NCBI RefSeq assembly: GCF_000718775.1
Contig: NZ_JOCB01000008.1
Coordinates: 48,099 to 112,098 of the forward strand
Reading direction: 5' to 3'
DNA from: Streptomyces sp. NRRL S-31
Lineage (GTDB): Bacteria > Actinomycetota > Actinomycetes > Streptomycetales > Streptomycetaceae
DNA: 64,000 nt
Shown: positions 19,674 through 30,452 of the stretch, one piece after another
Layout of the letters: every line of letters starts with the position of its first letter
How positions within the stretch are numbered: the first letter of the stretch is position 1
Notes under the pieces: generated by a model
Told to the model about the DNA's origin: nothing
Seen by the model: the letters and a program-made list of their open reading frames with translations, nothing else
The model's database searches: none
Made by a program: the position numbers and the translations under genes

Positions 19674-20329
19674 AGGTGATCATCGCGGGCTGCGGCCGAG
19701 TCGGGGCCACCCTGGCCACGCGGCTCGTCGCCGAAGGCCACGACGTGCGGCTCGTCGACCGCCAGCCGAAAGCGCGGCGGATGTTGTCACCGGGCTTCCC
19801 TGGCGCTTTCCACGTGGGCAACGGTTTCAGCCGCTCCGTGCTGGAGACGGCCGGAATCACCCACGCGGACGTCTTCGTCGCGGTCACGTCCGGGGACAAC
19901 AGCAACATCGTCAGCGCGCGGACCGCGAAGGAGACGTACCGGGTCCCCATCGTCCTTGCCCGCATCCACGACCCGCGCAGGGCCGACATCTACCGGGAAC
20001 TGGGCATCCCGACGATCTCCAGCGTCCGCTGGGCCGTCAACCGCATCCACCAGATGCTGCTGCACCGCCACCTCACCCCCGAACTCACCTTCGGCAACGG
20101 CGAGACGCTCCTCGTGCGCTCCCAGCTGCCTTCCTACCTCAGCGGACGACAGACCACCGAGTTCGATGTCGACGGCGAGATCCGCGTCGTGGAGATCACC
20201 CGTGCCGGTCGTTCACTGCTGCCCGCCCACGGTGTCCTGGCCGAGCCCGGCGACCTGGTCACCTTCAGCGTCGCGGCCACGGCGCTGGGCCGGCTGAGCG
20301 GCTTTCTGGACAAGGAGCTGGGAACGTGA
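19670..20329 (+). CDS. TrkA-like K+ channel/transporter regulator (first copy)
   Basis: A 219-residue RCK-type protein: Rossmann TrkA-N domain (MKVIIAGCGRVGATLATRLV, GxGxxG at about residues 7-12, then an acidic LVDRQP strand end) and a TrkA-C domain from about 140. Such proteins bind NAD(H) or ATP and gate potassium transporters (Trk/Ktr) at the membrane. No Trk/Ktr membrane subunit is in the window. The gene overlaps its neighbours by 4 bases on both sides and forms a pair with the next gene. Confidence 0.85.
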   Translation: MKVIIAGCGRVGATLATRLVAEGHDVRLVDRQPKARRMLSPGFPGAFHVGNGFSRSVLETAGITHADVFVAVTSGDNSNIVSARTAKETYRVPIVLARIHDPRRADIYRELGIPTISSVRWAVNRIHQMLLHRHLTPELTFGNGETLLVRSQLPSYLSGRQTTEFDVDGEIRVVEITRAGRSLLPAHGVLAEPGDLVTFSVAATALGRLSGFLDKELGT

Positions 20330-20982
20330 AGGTCCTGATCGCCGGCGCAGGCCGACTCGGCACCCAGATCGCCCAGGTGTTGTCCGTCGCTCGCAACGAG
20401 GTCACCCTCGTCGAGTACGACGACGACCGTGTGGCCGAACTCGGCGATCTGCCGCATGTGCGCGTCGTGGCCGGGGACGCCTGCGAGCCGGCGCTCCTGG
20501 AGCACGCGGGAGCACTCGCCTGCGACCTCGTGATCGCCGCCACCGGCCGCGACGAGGACAACCTCGTCATCAGCCTCCTGGCCAAGCGGCAGTTCGGAGT
20601 GGGGCGGGTGGCCGCGCGCGTCAACGAGGAGGAGAACACCTGGCTCTTCGACGAGCGGTGGGGCGTGGACGTGGCCGTGCCGACGGCCACCCCGCTGATC
20701 TCCCTCATCGTGGAGGCCACCGGCGCCACGGACACGGTGGCGCTGCTCCGGCTGAGCAAGGCGGGCGTCGAGGTCATCGAGACCGCGATCACGGACGAAT
20801 CCCGGGCGGTGGGGCACAGGCTCGGTGAGATCGAGCTGCCCGCCGGCACCGTGGTCGCCACCGTCGTGCGCGCGGGCCGGCCCACGGTCCCGGGCCCCGA
20901 GGTGCGGCTGCTCCCCGGCGACGAGCTCCTGCTCGTGTCGCACGAGGCGACCGAGCGGGAGATCCACGCGGCATTCCAGTGA
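20326..20982 (+). CDS. TrkA-like K+ channel/transporter regulator (second copy)
   Basis: A 218-residue paralogue of the gene just upstream, with the same two domains: Rossmann motif GAGRLGTQIAQVL, followed by an acidic VEYDDDRVAEL, and TrkA-C from about residue 135. Paired TrkA genes resemble the mycobacterial ceoB/ceoC arrangement and probably form a hetero-octameric ring. GTG start, overlapping the previous stop. Its own stop lies in the terminator hairpin at 20980. Confidence 0.85.
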   Translation: MKVLIAGAGRLGTQIAQVLSVARNEVTLVEYDDDRVAELGDLPHVRVVAGDACEPALLEHAGALACDLVIAATGRDEDNLVISLLAKRQFGVGRVAARVNEEENTWLFDERWGVDVAVPTATPLISLIVEATGATDTVALLRLSKAGVEVIETAITDESRAVGHRLGEIELPAGTVVATVVRAGRPTVPGPEVRLLPGDELLLVSHEATEREIHAAFQ

Positions 20983-21020
20983 GCGGCTCCACTCGGTCCG
21001 GGGCCCCGGGTCACCGCTCA
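20980..21020. terminator. Hairpin between convergent trkA and usp genes
   Basis: Outer arms TGAGCGG and CCGCTCA enclose an inner palindrome CCGGGGCCCCGG (20998-21009). The hairpin covers both stop codons and probably works in both directions. Confidence 0.6.
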
Positions 21021-21454
21021 GCGGAACGCACGATCACCACCGGGCAGCTCGCGTGCTGCGACACGTGCTGACTGACAGAGCCGAGCAGGGCACGCGCGAA
21101 CCCGCCCCTGCCCCGGCTGCCCACCACCAGGACCTCGGCTCCTTCGGCGGCCCGCAACAGGACATCGGCGGCGTTGCCGTGCACCACCTGCGTCCGCACC
21201 GAGCCCGCGGCCTCCGCGCCGAGCACCTCGGCCAGCTCCTGGGTCATCTTCCGACGGGTCTCGTCCTCGTCGACCTGCATGTCGACGGCGGGACCGGACC
21301 AGCCGTACAGGCCCGGCAGCTCCCACACCGCGACGGCCTCCACCCTGCCCCCGACCTGGTCGGCGTAGCGCACGGCCCAGCGCAGGGCTTCGTACGAGGA
21401 GTGCGATCCGTCGACGCCGACCACCACCCGTGGCTTCGAGACCTCCGTGTCCAT
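21011..21454 (-). CDS. Single-domain universal stress protein
   Basis: A 147-residue UspA protein: VVVGVDGSHSSYEALRWAV at the N-terminus, the ATP loop GSRGRGGFARALLGSVSQHV near residue 120, and PVVIVR at the end. The complete G-2x-G-9x-G(S/T) pattern suggests ATP binding. The ATG at 21454 follows ggaggagagtgggacgc; a longer upstream frame was rejected. No dormancy-type motif was seen in its 140-base upstream region. Confidence 0.9.
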   Translation of the reverse strand: MDTEVSKPRVVVGVDGSHSSYEALRWAVRYADQVGGRVEAVAVWELPGLYGWSGPAVDMQVDEDETRRKMTQELAEVLGAEAAGSVRTQVVHGNAADVLLRAAEGAEVLVVGSRGRGGFARALLGSVSQHVSQHASCPVVIVRSAER

Positions 21455-21594
21455 GCGTCCCACTCTCCTCCGGTGTCCGTCCCCACGCAGCCGGTGCGCC
21501 CTCGTTCTCCACGCTGTACGTCCATGGCGGTCGGGCGCCTCGTCGGCCGGTCGTCCTCGTTCCGCCGGGCAAGCCGGGCCTGCCTCGAACGCGC

Positions 21595-22470
21595 TCACCG
21601 CCGTCCGGGTACGACCGCGACGGGGCACTGCGCGTGGTGGAGGAGGACATGGCTCACCCAGCCGAGCTGGAACGCGAGGTGCCCCGTTCCGCGCCGTGCT
21701 CCGACGATCACCAGATCCGCGGCCGCCGACCGGTCCACGAGGATCCTGCCGGCCGGTCCCTCAAGGGCTGCCGGCCGCGTTCGGACATGCGGGTGCTCGG
21801 CGCTCGCCGCCTTGAGCAGCGCATCGATCAGGGCGGAGGCGTTCTCCTCGCAGGTGTCCGCCGGTCCGCCGGGGCGCAACCGGTCGCCGTCCCTGTCGTA
21901 GGCGGGCCTGCGCCAGGCCCGCACGACGTCGAGGACGCATCCGCGCACCTCGGCCTCACGGAAGGCGAAACGCACGGCCTCCGTGCTGGTGCCGGCGTCG
22001 CCCAGGCCGAGCAGGATCCGCTCGTGCGCACCCTCCAGGCCCGCACGATCGCCCCGGACCACGACGACCGGACAGTGCGCCCGGGCGGCTACGCCGAGTC
22101 CGACCGATCCCAGCAACAGGCCCTTGATCTCACCACGACCGCGCGAACCGGTCACCAGAGCGAACGCCTCGTCGCCCGCGCGCACCAGAGCGTCCACCGC
22201 GTCCTTGGGCACGATGCCGGTGGTGACCTTCACATCCGGGTTGCGCCCTTCGGCACGTTCGGCCGCCGCGGCCACGATGTGCTCGGCCAGTACCTGTTCG
22301 GAGGGCCGCCTCCAATCCCCCGGGGGAAGGCCCGCCTCGTAGCGCACCCACAAGGAGGCGTACACCAGCCTGAGCGGGACACCATGGCGGGCGGCTTCGT
22401 CCACGGCCCAGTCGACCGCCGGCAGGGACGAGTCCGATCCGTCCACGCCCACCACCAGAGGAAGTGCCAT
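21595..22470 (-). CDS. Tandem universal stress protein
   Basis: A 291-residue tandem UspA protein. Domain 1 (LPLVVGVDGSDSSLPAVDWA; loop GSRGRGEIKGLLLGSVGLGV) and domain 2 (ILLGLGDAGTSTEAVRFA; loop GARRGTGHLAFQLGWVSHVL) both keep the nucleotide-binding glycine pattern. Start chosen at ATG 22470 where the fold begins; its ribosome site (ggcggtgggg) is weak. A dormancy-box-like site lies 107-121 bases upstream, overlapping the end of the hydrogenase protease gene. Confidence 0.88.
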   Translation of the reverse strand: MALPLVVGVDGSDSSLPAVDWAVDEAARHGVPLRLVYASLWVRYEAGLPPGDWRRPSEQVLAEHIVAAAAERAEGRNPDVKVTTGIVPKDAVDALVRAGDEAFALVTGSRGRGEIKGLLLGSVGLGVAARAHCPVVVVRGDRAGLEGAHERILLGLGDAGTSTEAVRFAFREAEVRGCVLDVVRAWRRPAYDRDGDRLRPGGPADTCEENASALIDALLKAASAEHPHVRTRPAALEGPAGRILVDRSAAADLVIVGARRGTGHLAFQLGWVSHVLLHHAQCPVAVVPGRR

Positions 22471-22576
22471 CGTCCCCACCGCCTTCCAAGGGACCACCGC
22501 AAGCGTGCGCCTGGGGTGTGCACTTCACCGTCGCACTCCGTGTCGGCGGTCGCGAGGGCGCTACGGCCCGCACGGG

Positions 22577-22591
22577 AGGACCTTCGGCCCC
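22577..22591. promoter_or_regulatory. Dormancy-box-like site (AGGACCTTCGGCCCC)
   Basis: One mismatch to GGGAC-N3-CGGCCCC. It lies 107 bases upstream of the usp start at 22470 and directly after the stop of the hydrogenase protease gene. Confidence 0.45.
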
Positions 22592-23071
22592 CTACCCCTC
22601 GTGCTCCGGTCCGCAGGCCCGCCGGACGGAAGCGGCGACCTGGTCGATCAGGGCAGGGAGCGCCGACCGCGCCGCTTCGCTCAGGGGCGCGCCGAGGGCG
22701 ACGTCCGCCACCTCCATGGCGTGCACCACGAGCCCCTGCGGCAGCCGCCCGAGTGCCTCTGCCAGGGCGAGGCACTCGCCGAGGCCGAGCGCATGGGTAC
22801 TCGCCGTGGCCGCTGTCCGGTCGGCCGCTTCCGTCGCCGTCAGGGTGTGCAGCGCCCCCGGCCGGGCCGGCCGGGGGCGGAGGGCTTCCACCACGACGAC
22901 CGTGTCCGCGCCGCGCCACAGGTCGAGCATGCGTGCGGGTTCGCCGTCGCTGACCGCCAGGACGGTTCCGCCCGGGAGGCGGCCCCGCAGCGCCTCCACC
23001 GCCGCCGGACCGACCCCGTCGTCACCGCGCAGCGGATTGCCCACACCGATCACCACGACCCGGCCGTTCAC
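22592..23071 (-). CDS. [NiFe] hydrogenase maturation protease
   Basis: A 159-residue HycI/HyaD-type endopeptidase. The N-terminus VVVIGVGNPLRGDDGVG carries the conserved acidic residue (Asp in RGDD) that senses nickel in the large subunit, and HAMEVADVALG supplies the later metal ligand region. It removes the C-terminal peptide of the large subunit after nickel insertion. GTG start at 23071 overlaps the last codons of the large subunit gene, so the two are co-translated. No hypA-F genes for cofactor assembly are in the window and must be elsewhere. Confidence 0.85.
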   Translation of the reverse strand: MNGRVVVIGVGNPLRGDDGVGPAAVEALRGRLPGGTVLAVSDGEPARMLDLWRGADTVVVVEALRPRPARPGALHTLTATEAADRTAATASTHALGLGECLALAEALGRLPQGLVVHAMEVADVALGAPLSEAARSALPALIDQVAASVRRACGPEHEG

Positions 23072-24414
23072 AGACGCTCCACGGTCACGTCGAGGAAGTG
23101 GGTGGCGCAGGAGATGCAGGGGTCGTGGTTGCGGATGGCCCGTTCACACAGACGGGTGAGTTCCTCGTCGTCGGCGGCGGGCCCGGCCGTTGCCAGTCGT
23201 GCCTGGACCGCCCCGCGCACGTCCTCCTCGACGGCCCCCTGGTTCTGGGCCGTGGGCGGGATGATGCGGGCCTCGGCGATCGAGCCGTCCCCCGTGAGGG
23301 CGTAGCGGTGGTACAGCAGCCCACGGGGCGCCTCGGTGGCTCCGGTGCCGGTCCCTCGGCGCGGTGGGACGTCGACGGCCGGGCGGGAAGGCCGTTCATA
23401 GCCGTCGATGATCCGCAGGGCTTCCTCGACGGCCTGGACCACTTCGACGGCGCGCACGACGATGCTGCGGAAGGGGTTGTCGCACACGGCGCCGCGCTCC
23501 GGGTCGCCCAGCCCGGCGTGCCGCGCCGCCTCGGCGGCCACGGGGTGGAGCCAACGGCCGTTGATCGCGTAACGAGCCAGCGGACCGGTCAGGTGGCGGC
23601 GGCCGTCGAGAGTGGCCGTCAGGGCGGTGGAGTGCGGCACCTGCGCTTCCTCGACGTGCTGTTCGAAGTCGGCCAGGGGGAACCCGCGCGGCGCCGGGCC
23701 AGGGCCCTGGGCGGACACGACGGCCGGTGTTCCGGAGTCGATGGCGTAGCGGCCGGGGTCGCGCAGTGCGAGCAGGTCGTGGTCGTACATGGTGTCGGGG
23801 AAGTCGAACGCCGCCACCCAGCGGACGGTCTCCAGCGCGTCATCACGGGCTTGACGCAGCCGTTCCGCCAGCGGGCGCAGTTCCTCCGGCGCCGGTGTCC
23901 GGTAGAAGCCGCCGATCCGGACGTTGACCGGATGGATGGGACGGCCGCCGAGCTGTTCGAGGATCGCGTTGCCGGTCTGTTTGATGCGCAGGCCACGTTC
24001 GACGGCGGCGCGCTGGTGGCGGGCGAGTTCCACGACGTCCGCGTACCCGAGGAAGTCCGGTGCGTGCAGCAGGTGGATGTGCAGGGTGTGGCTCTCGATC
24101 CACTCGCCGCAGTACAGCAGGCGGCGCAGGTCCGCCAGCGGGCCGTCCACCGTGACACCGCAGGCGTCCTCGATCGCCCGGCAGGCGCTCATCTGGTAGG
24201 CGACCGGGCAGATGCCGCAGATACGGGCGGTGATGTCCGGAGGCTCGGTATGGCCCCGGCCGGTCAGGAACGCCTCGAAGAAGCGGGGCGGTTCGTAGAT
24301 GCGCAGCCGTGTCTCGGCGACCGTGTCTCCCTCGACGCGCAGGTGGAGGGCGGCCTCGCCTTCCACCCTGGCCAGCGCGTCCAGTCGCAGGACGCGGGTT
24401 CCGCGATGGTTCAT
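23068..24414 (-). CDS. [NiFe] hydrogenase large (alpha) subunit, group 3-like
   Basis: A 448-residue catalytic subunit. The N-terminal nickel motif is RICGICPVAYQMSAC and the C-terminal one DPCISCATH, giving all four Cys ligands of the NiFe site. The protein continues as FLDVTVERL, a nine-residue tail that the adjacent protease would cut after the His. Length and motif style (R-CG-C, DPC--C-TH) fit group 3b NADP-linked soluble hydrogenases. Together with the next three genes it would couple H2 oxidation or evolution to NAD(P)(H). All key residues are present, so it is probably active. Confidence 0.92.
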   Translation of the reverse strand: MNHRGTRVLRLDALARVEGEAALHLRVEGDTVAETRLRIYEPPRFFEAFLTGRGHTEPPDITARICGICPVAYQMSACRAIEDACGVTVDGPLADLRRLLYCGEWIESHTLHIHLLHAPDFLGYADVVELARHQRAAVERGLRIKQTGNAILEQLGGRPIHPVNVRIGGFYRTPAPEELRPLAERLRQARDDALETVRWVAAFDFPDTMYDHDLLALRDPGRYAIDSGTPAVVSAQGPGPAPRGFPLADFEQHVEEAQVPHSTALTATLDGRRHLTGPLARYAINGRWLHPVAAEAARHAGLGDPERGAVCDNPFRSIVVRAVEVVQAVEEALRIIDGYERPSRPAVDVPPRRGTGTGATEAPRGLLYHRYALTGDGSIAEARIIPPTAQNQGAVEEDVRGAVQARLATAGPAADDEELTRLCERAIRNHDPCISCATHFLDVTVERL

Positions 24415-24438
24415 GCGAGCCTTTCCGGGCGGGGTCCG

Positions 24439-25287
24439 TCAGGCCGGTGGGCTCTGCTGCTCCTCGGCCGCGAGGTCGGGTACGGGGGCATACTCCGGTG
24501 ACGCGGCGTTGAAGGTGCGGAAGACACGCTGGATGTCCCGCTCGCTCATCCCGTCGCGGCGCAGCTGCGCGACCATGGAGCGCAGGTCGGGCTTGTTCGT
24601 CGGTCCGAAGCAGCCGTAGCAGCCGCGTCCGTAGGCGGGGCAGATGGCGCCGCAGCCGGCGTGCGTGACCGGGCCCAGACAGGGGGTGCCCCGGGCCACG
24701 GTGACGCAGGTGGTGCCGCGTCTCTTGCACTCGAAGCAGACACTGTGGCTGGAGATCCGGGGTCTGCGTCCGGCCAGGCAGGCGGTGATGACCTCGAGGA
24801 GCTGGCGGCGGTCGATGGGGCAGCCGCGCAGTTCGAAGTCGACCGGAACGTGGGCCGAGATCGGGGTCGAGGTCTCCAGCGTGGCGATGTAGTCCGGCCG
24901 GGCGTAGACCGCGGCGAGGAAATCGTCGATGTCGGCGAAGTCGCGCAGCGCCTGGATGCCACCCGCGGTGGCGCAGGCCCCGATGGTCACCAGACGGCGG
25001 GAGACGCGGCGGACGTGCTGGATGCGCTCGGCATCCTCCGCGGTGGTGATCGAGCCTTCGACCAGGGAGAGGTCGTACGGCCCCCGGCCCTCCAGCCGCG
25101 CGCGGCCCCCTTCGGCGCCCTCGGCCGGGGTCATCTCCAGGAAGTGCTCGATCCGTACGCGCTCGGTGAGGCCGAGGAGCTCGTCCTCGCAGTCCAGGAG
25201 GGTCAGCTGGCAGCCGTCGCAGGAGGCGAACTTCCACACGGCGAGCGTCGGCCGTGTGCGAATGACCGGGCCGAGTTCGGTGACCAT
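24439..25287 (-). CDS. [NiFe] hydrogenase small (delta) subunit
   Basis: A 282-residue electron-transfer subunit. [18 protein letters not shown] supplies the proximal [4Fe-4S] ligands and [13 protein letters not shown] the third. A Cys-rich C-terminal half ([30 protein letters not shown]) supplies further clusters, as in group 3 enzymes. No twin-arginine signal, so cytosolic. The ATG at 25287 starts 2 bases after the stop of the flavoprotein subunit; extra residues upstream in frame were rejected as they overlap that gene. Confidence 0.92.
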   Translation of the reverse strand: MVTELGPVIRTRPTLAVWKFASCDGCQLTLLDCEDELLGLTERVRIEHFLEMTPAEGAEGGRARLEGRGPYDLSLVEGSITTAEDAERIQHVRRVSRRLVTIGACATAGGIQALRDFADIDDFLAAVYARPDYIATLETSTPISAHVPVDFELRGCPIDRRQLLEVITACLAGRRPRISSHSVCFECKRRGTTCVTVARGTPCLGPVTHAGCGAICPAYGRGCYGCFGPTNKPDLRSMVAQLRRDGMSERDIQRVFRTFNAASPEYAPVPDLAAEEQQSPPA

Positions 25288-25288
25288 G

Positions 25289-26098
25289 TCACAACTCCCG
25301 CACGAGGAGCAGGTCTGCCACACGGTCGTAGCCGACGACCGGGCCGTCCCGGCAGAGCAGGAGCGGGCCGAGCTGGCAGTGGCCGCAGTGGCCGGTGGCG
25401 CAGCGCATGTTGCGTTCCAGGGACACCTGGACGCGGTGCGGGGCCAGGCCCCGTGTCACGAGGTCGCGCGCGGTGTGCCGCATCATCACCTCGGGTCCGC
25501 ACACCAGCGCGCAGGTCCGCTCGGGGCGCAGGTCGAGGCGGTCCAGGAGCGTGGTGACCACGCCCACCGCGCCCCGCCAGCCCGGGCCGGGGCGGTCGAC
25601 GGTCACCTCCACCCGGGCCGGCCCGCGCCAGCTCTCGATCTCGTCCGGGTAGACGAGGTCGGCAGGGGTGCGGGCACCCACCAGGACGGCGAGCCGGCCG
25701 TACTCGGCCGGGCGGTCCAGGACCGTGTGCACGACCGGCCGCAACGGGGCCAGCCCGATGCCGCCGGCGACCACCACCACGTCACGGTCGGCCGCCGCTT
25801 CGAGGTCCCAGCCGGTGCCGTACGGCCCGCCGAGTCCGACGCTGTCACCGGGGCGCAGCCGGTACAGCGCGGTCGAGACCGCGCCCACCGCGCGCACGGT
25901 GTGCACGAGACCCCCGTGGCGGCCACGCGGGGCACTGACCGAGACGGGCACCTCGCCGACCCCGAAGGCGTAGATCATCGCGAACTGCCCCGGCGAGAAG
26001 GGTGCGAGTGCCTCTTCGGCCGGTACCAGCTCGATCGACCGGGTGTCGGCGGTCTCGTCCCAGGCATCGGCGACGCGGTACGGCAGCGGGAGCGGCAC
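25289..26098 (-). CDS. Hydrogenase diaphorase (gamma) subunit, FAD/NAD(P)-binding
   Basis: A 269-residue ferredoxin-NADP reductase-type protein: FAD-binding barrel ([36 protein letters not shown]), NAD(P)-binding part ([28 protein letters not shown]) and a C-terminal [2Fe-2S] loop ([18 protein letters not shown]). This is the subunit order of sulfhydrogenase gamma/HydG, which exchanges electrons with NAD(P)H. GTG start at 26098, 4 bases after the beta subunit stop. Confidence 0.9.
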   Translation of the reverse strand: MPLPLPYRVADAWDETADTRSIELVPAEEALAPFSPGQFAMIYAFGVGEVPVSVSAPRGRHGGLVHTVRAVGAVSTALYRLRPGDSVGLGGPYGTGWDLEAAADRDVVVVAGGIGLAPLRPVVHTVLDRPAEYGRLAVLVGARTPADLVYPDEIESWRGPARVEVTVDRPGPGWRGAVGVVTTLLDRLDLRPERTCALVCGPEVMMRHTARDLVTRGLAPHRVQVSLERNMRCATGHCGHCQLGPLLLCRDGPVVGYDRVADLLLVREL

Positions 26099-26102
26099 GA
26101 GG

Positions 26103-27287
26103 TCATCCCCCCTTCGGCTCCGCCGCCGTCCCGCCCGGCTGTGTCCAGTCGTGCAGGGCGGCCGCTTCCTCGGTGATGTCGATACCGACCGGGCACCACA
26201 CGATGCAGCGTCCGCAGCCCACGCAGCCCGACGAGCCGAACTGGTCGTACCAGGTGCCGAGTTTGTGGGTCATCCACTGCCGGTAGCGGCTGCGCGCGGA
26301 GGCGCGGACCGGGCCGCCGTGCAACTGGGAGAAGTCCAGGTCGAAACACGAGTCCCACAGCCGCCACCGTTCCGCGTGGTCACCGGTGAGGTCCGTGGTG
26401 TCCTCGGTGGTGGTGCAGAAGCAGGTGGGGCACACCATGGTGCAGTTGCCGCAGGTCAGGCACCGCCCGGCGACATCGTCCCAGCGTGGCGCGTCGAGCG
26501 TCCCGGCCATCAGCTCCCTCAGGTCGGCCTCGGGCATGGTCCGTCCCATGCGGTCCGCGGCGGCTGTGACGTCGGCGCGGGCCTTCTCCCGGGTTCCGGG
26601 GTCGGCCGGGCGTCCGGGCAGCTCGGCCAGGATCTCCGCGCCTTCCTCGCTGCCGCTGCGGACCCAGAACCGGTGCCCGTCCGCATCGACCACTTCCGTC
26701 ATCACCAGGTCGTAACCGGGACCGGCGGCGGGCCCCGCACCCATCGAGACACAGAAGCACGTGGCGCCGGGCTCCGTGCACTCCACCACGATCAGCAGCG
26801 CCCCGGAGCGCCGTCCCGCGTAGCCGGGATCCCGGTACGCCCCACCGGTCAGCACCCGGTCCTGGATGGCGATGGCCCGCAGATCGCACGGACGCACACC
26901 GAGGAAGGCGTACCGGGGAGGCGCGGCTCGGTCGGGTGTGAGGACGAGTTCTCCCTCCACCCGGTCGGCGCTCCACTCCCGCACCCGCGGCGGATGCAGG
27001 AAGGACTTCCACGACTGGGGCCCCGCCGTGTTCGCGAAGGCCGCGCCGTCCGCCCGCTCCCGCAGCCGGTACCGCCCGGCCTCCAGCTCCACGCCCCATC
27101 CGTACGGCAACTCGTCGGCCGACCGCAGCTCCGCCAGCACGATGGCGCCGTCCCGGGCCGTGGGACCGATCACGGTGAAGCCGCGCCGGACCAGCACGTC
27201 GACGAACGCGGCCATGCCGTCCTTGCCCATCACCAGCCCGTCGGACGCGGGGGCCGGGACGGCGTTCACTCGGGTGTCGGCACTCAT
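26103..27287 (-). CDS. Hydrogenase beta subunit, two [4Fe-4S] clusters
   Basis: A 394-residue protein, first gene of the leftward hydrogenase operon. The N-terminal part is a HydB/sulfite-reductase-A-like domain ([31 protein letters not shown]), and the C-terminal part has two ferredoxin-type motifs ([16 protein letters not shown] and [17 protein letters not shown]). It relays electrons between the small subunit and the diaphorase. ATG at 27287 follows aaggaggccggtc. A dormancy-box-like site lies 119 bases upstream. Confidence 0.9.
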   Translation of the reverse strand: MSADTRVNAVPAPASDGLVMGKDGMAAFVDVLVRRGFTVIGPTARDGAIVLAELRSADELPYGWGVELEAGRYRLRERADGAAFANTAGPQSWKSFLHPPRVREWSADRVEGELVLTPDRAAPPRYAFLGVRPCDLRAIAIQDRVLTGGAYRDPGYAGRRSGALLIVVECTEPGATCFCVSMGAGPAAGPGYDLVMTEVVDADGHRFWVRSGSEEGAEILAELPGRPADPGTREKARADVTAAADRMGRTMPEADLRELMAGTLDAPRWDDVAGRCLTCGNCTMVCPTCFCTTTEDTTDLTGDHAERWRLWDSCFDLDFSQLHGGPVRASARSRYRQWMTHKLGTWYDQFGSSGCVGCGRCIVWCPVGIDITEEAAALHDWTQPGGTAAEPKGG

Positions 27288-27405
27288 GACCGGCCTCCTT
27301 CGGCACGGCGGACGGCGCAGGGGGCCGTGCCGTCCCCTTCGGGCCCACAACGACAGCCTCACCGGTACGGCGCCGTGCCGGCAGAGCCACCCGGGCACGT
27401 TCTCT

Positions 27406-27420
27406 GGGTCCGTTGGGCCC
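27406..27420. promoter_or_regulatory. Dormancy-box-like site between hydrogenase and ligase operons
   Basis: GGGTCCGTTGGGCCC; on the other strand GGGCCCAACGGACCC, 13 of 15 bases identical to the site at 14076. It lies 119 bases before the hydrogenase start and 159 before the ligase start, near the middle of a 291-base divergent region. Confidence 0.5.
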
Positions 27421-27578
27421 CTTGACCTCAGACGAGTCCCTCCCACTCCCACTCCCCGTACCAGGCCACGGCCCGTCAAGCGGAGCCGTCCGGCCACGGA
27501 CGGGGGCCGTTCGACCCAGTGCGGACCGAGCGGGCCGGACGGATGGTCGGAGAAGGCCCGGAGGAAGGAGGGGCCGCC

Positions 27579-29428
<1,850 letters not shown>

Positions 29429-29432
<4 letters not shown>

Positions 29433-30452
29433 CCGGCGGTCGCGCCCCCCGCGCACCACGGCCCGCCGCCCGGCCGAACCGGCAGGCCGCGCATCGTCTG
29501 GCCCTGCTGGAGTTCATGCTCCGTGTCCGCCGGTTCGAGGAACGCTGCGTCGAGCTGTACAGTGCGGCGCGCATCCGGGGTTTCATGCACGTGTACATCG
29601 GTGAGGAGGCCGTGGCCGTCGGCGTCTGCGAGGCGCTCACGGATGACGACGCGGTGGTGTCGACGTACCGGGAACACGGCCACGCGCTCGCCCGCGGGGT
29701 TCCGGCCGAGGCGATCATGGCGGAGATGTTCGGCAAGGTGACCGGTTGCAGCCGGGGCCGGGGCGGCTCGATGCACCTCTTCGACGCCGACCGCCGCTTC
29801 TACGGTGGCAGCGCGATCGTCGGCGGCGGGCTCCCGCTCGCGGCCGGCCTCGCGCTCGCCGACCGCATGACCGGCCGCACTCGTGTCACCTGCTGCTTCT
29901 TCGGCGACGGCGCCTTCGCCGAGGGCGAGTTCCACGAGACCGCCAACCTCGCCGCGCTGTGGGGGCTGCCGCTGCTGCTGGTCTGCGAGAACAACCTGTA
30001 CGCGATGGGCACCGCCCTGGCCCGGCACCAGGCACAGACCGACCTCGCGCTGCGCGCCGCCGGCTACGGCATGGTGTCCTGGGCCGTCAACGGCCCAGGA
30101 CGTCTTCGCCGTGGAGGACGCCGCCCGGCGGGCGGCCGAAGGGGTGCGCGCCGGTACCGGACCGCACTTCCTCGAGATGCGCACGTACCGCTTCCGCGCT
30201 CACTCCATGTACGACCCCGATCGCTACCGCGACAAGACGGAGATCGAACACTGGAAGGAACGCGACCCGGTCGAAGGGCTCGCCCGGCGGCTGTGGGAGG
30301 CGGAGGAGCTGACCGACAAGGCCCGCACCGCCCTGGAGGACCGTCTGGCCGCCGAGATCGACCGCGCCGTCGAGGCGGCCGATCAGGCTCCCGAGGAACC
30401 GGTCGAGGATCTGCTGAAGTACGTCACCAGCCCGGAGGCGAGCCGGCCATGA
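29429..30452 (+). pseudogene. Pyruvate dehydrogenase-like E1 alpha, frameshifted
   Basis: The thiamine-diphosphate E1 alpha subunit of a 2-oxoacid dehydrogenase. Frame 2 gives a good N-terminus to about residue 222 including [16 protein letters not shown], the ThDP motif [19 protein letters not shown] and [10 protein letters not shown]. At 30095-30098 one extra base shifts the reading: the conserved continuation [15 protein letters not shown] and the phosphorylation-loop region [15 protein letters not shown] lie in frame 0 and end at the stop 30450-30452. Without correction, translation runs on with a nonsense segment and in frame into E1 beta with no stop, which would give a chimeric protein. 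Either a real inactivating mutation or a sequencing error in ggcccagg. Confidence 0.85.
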
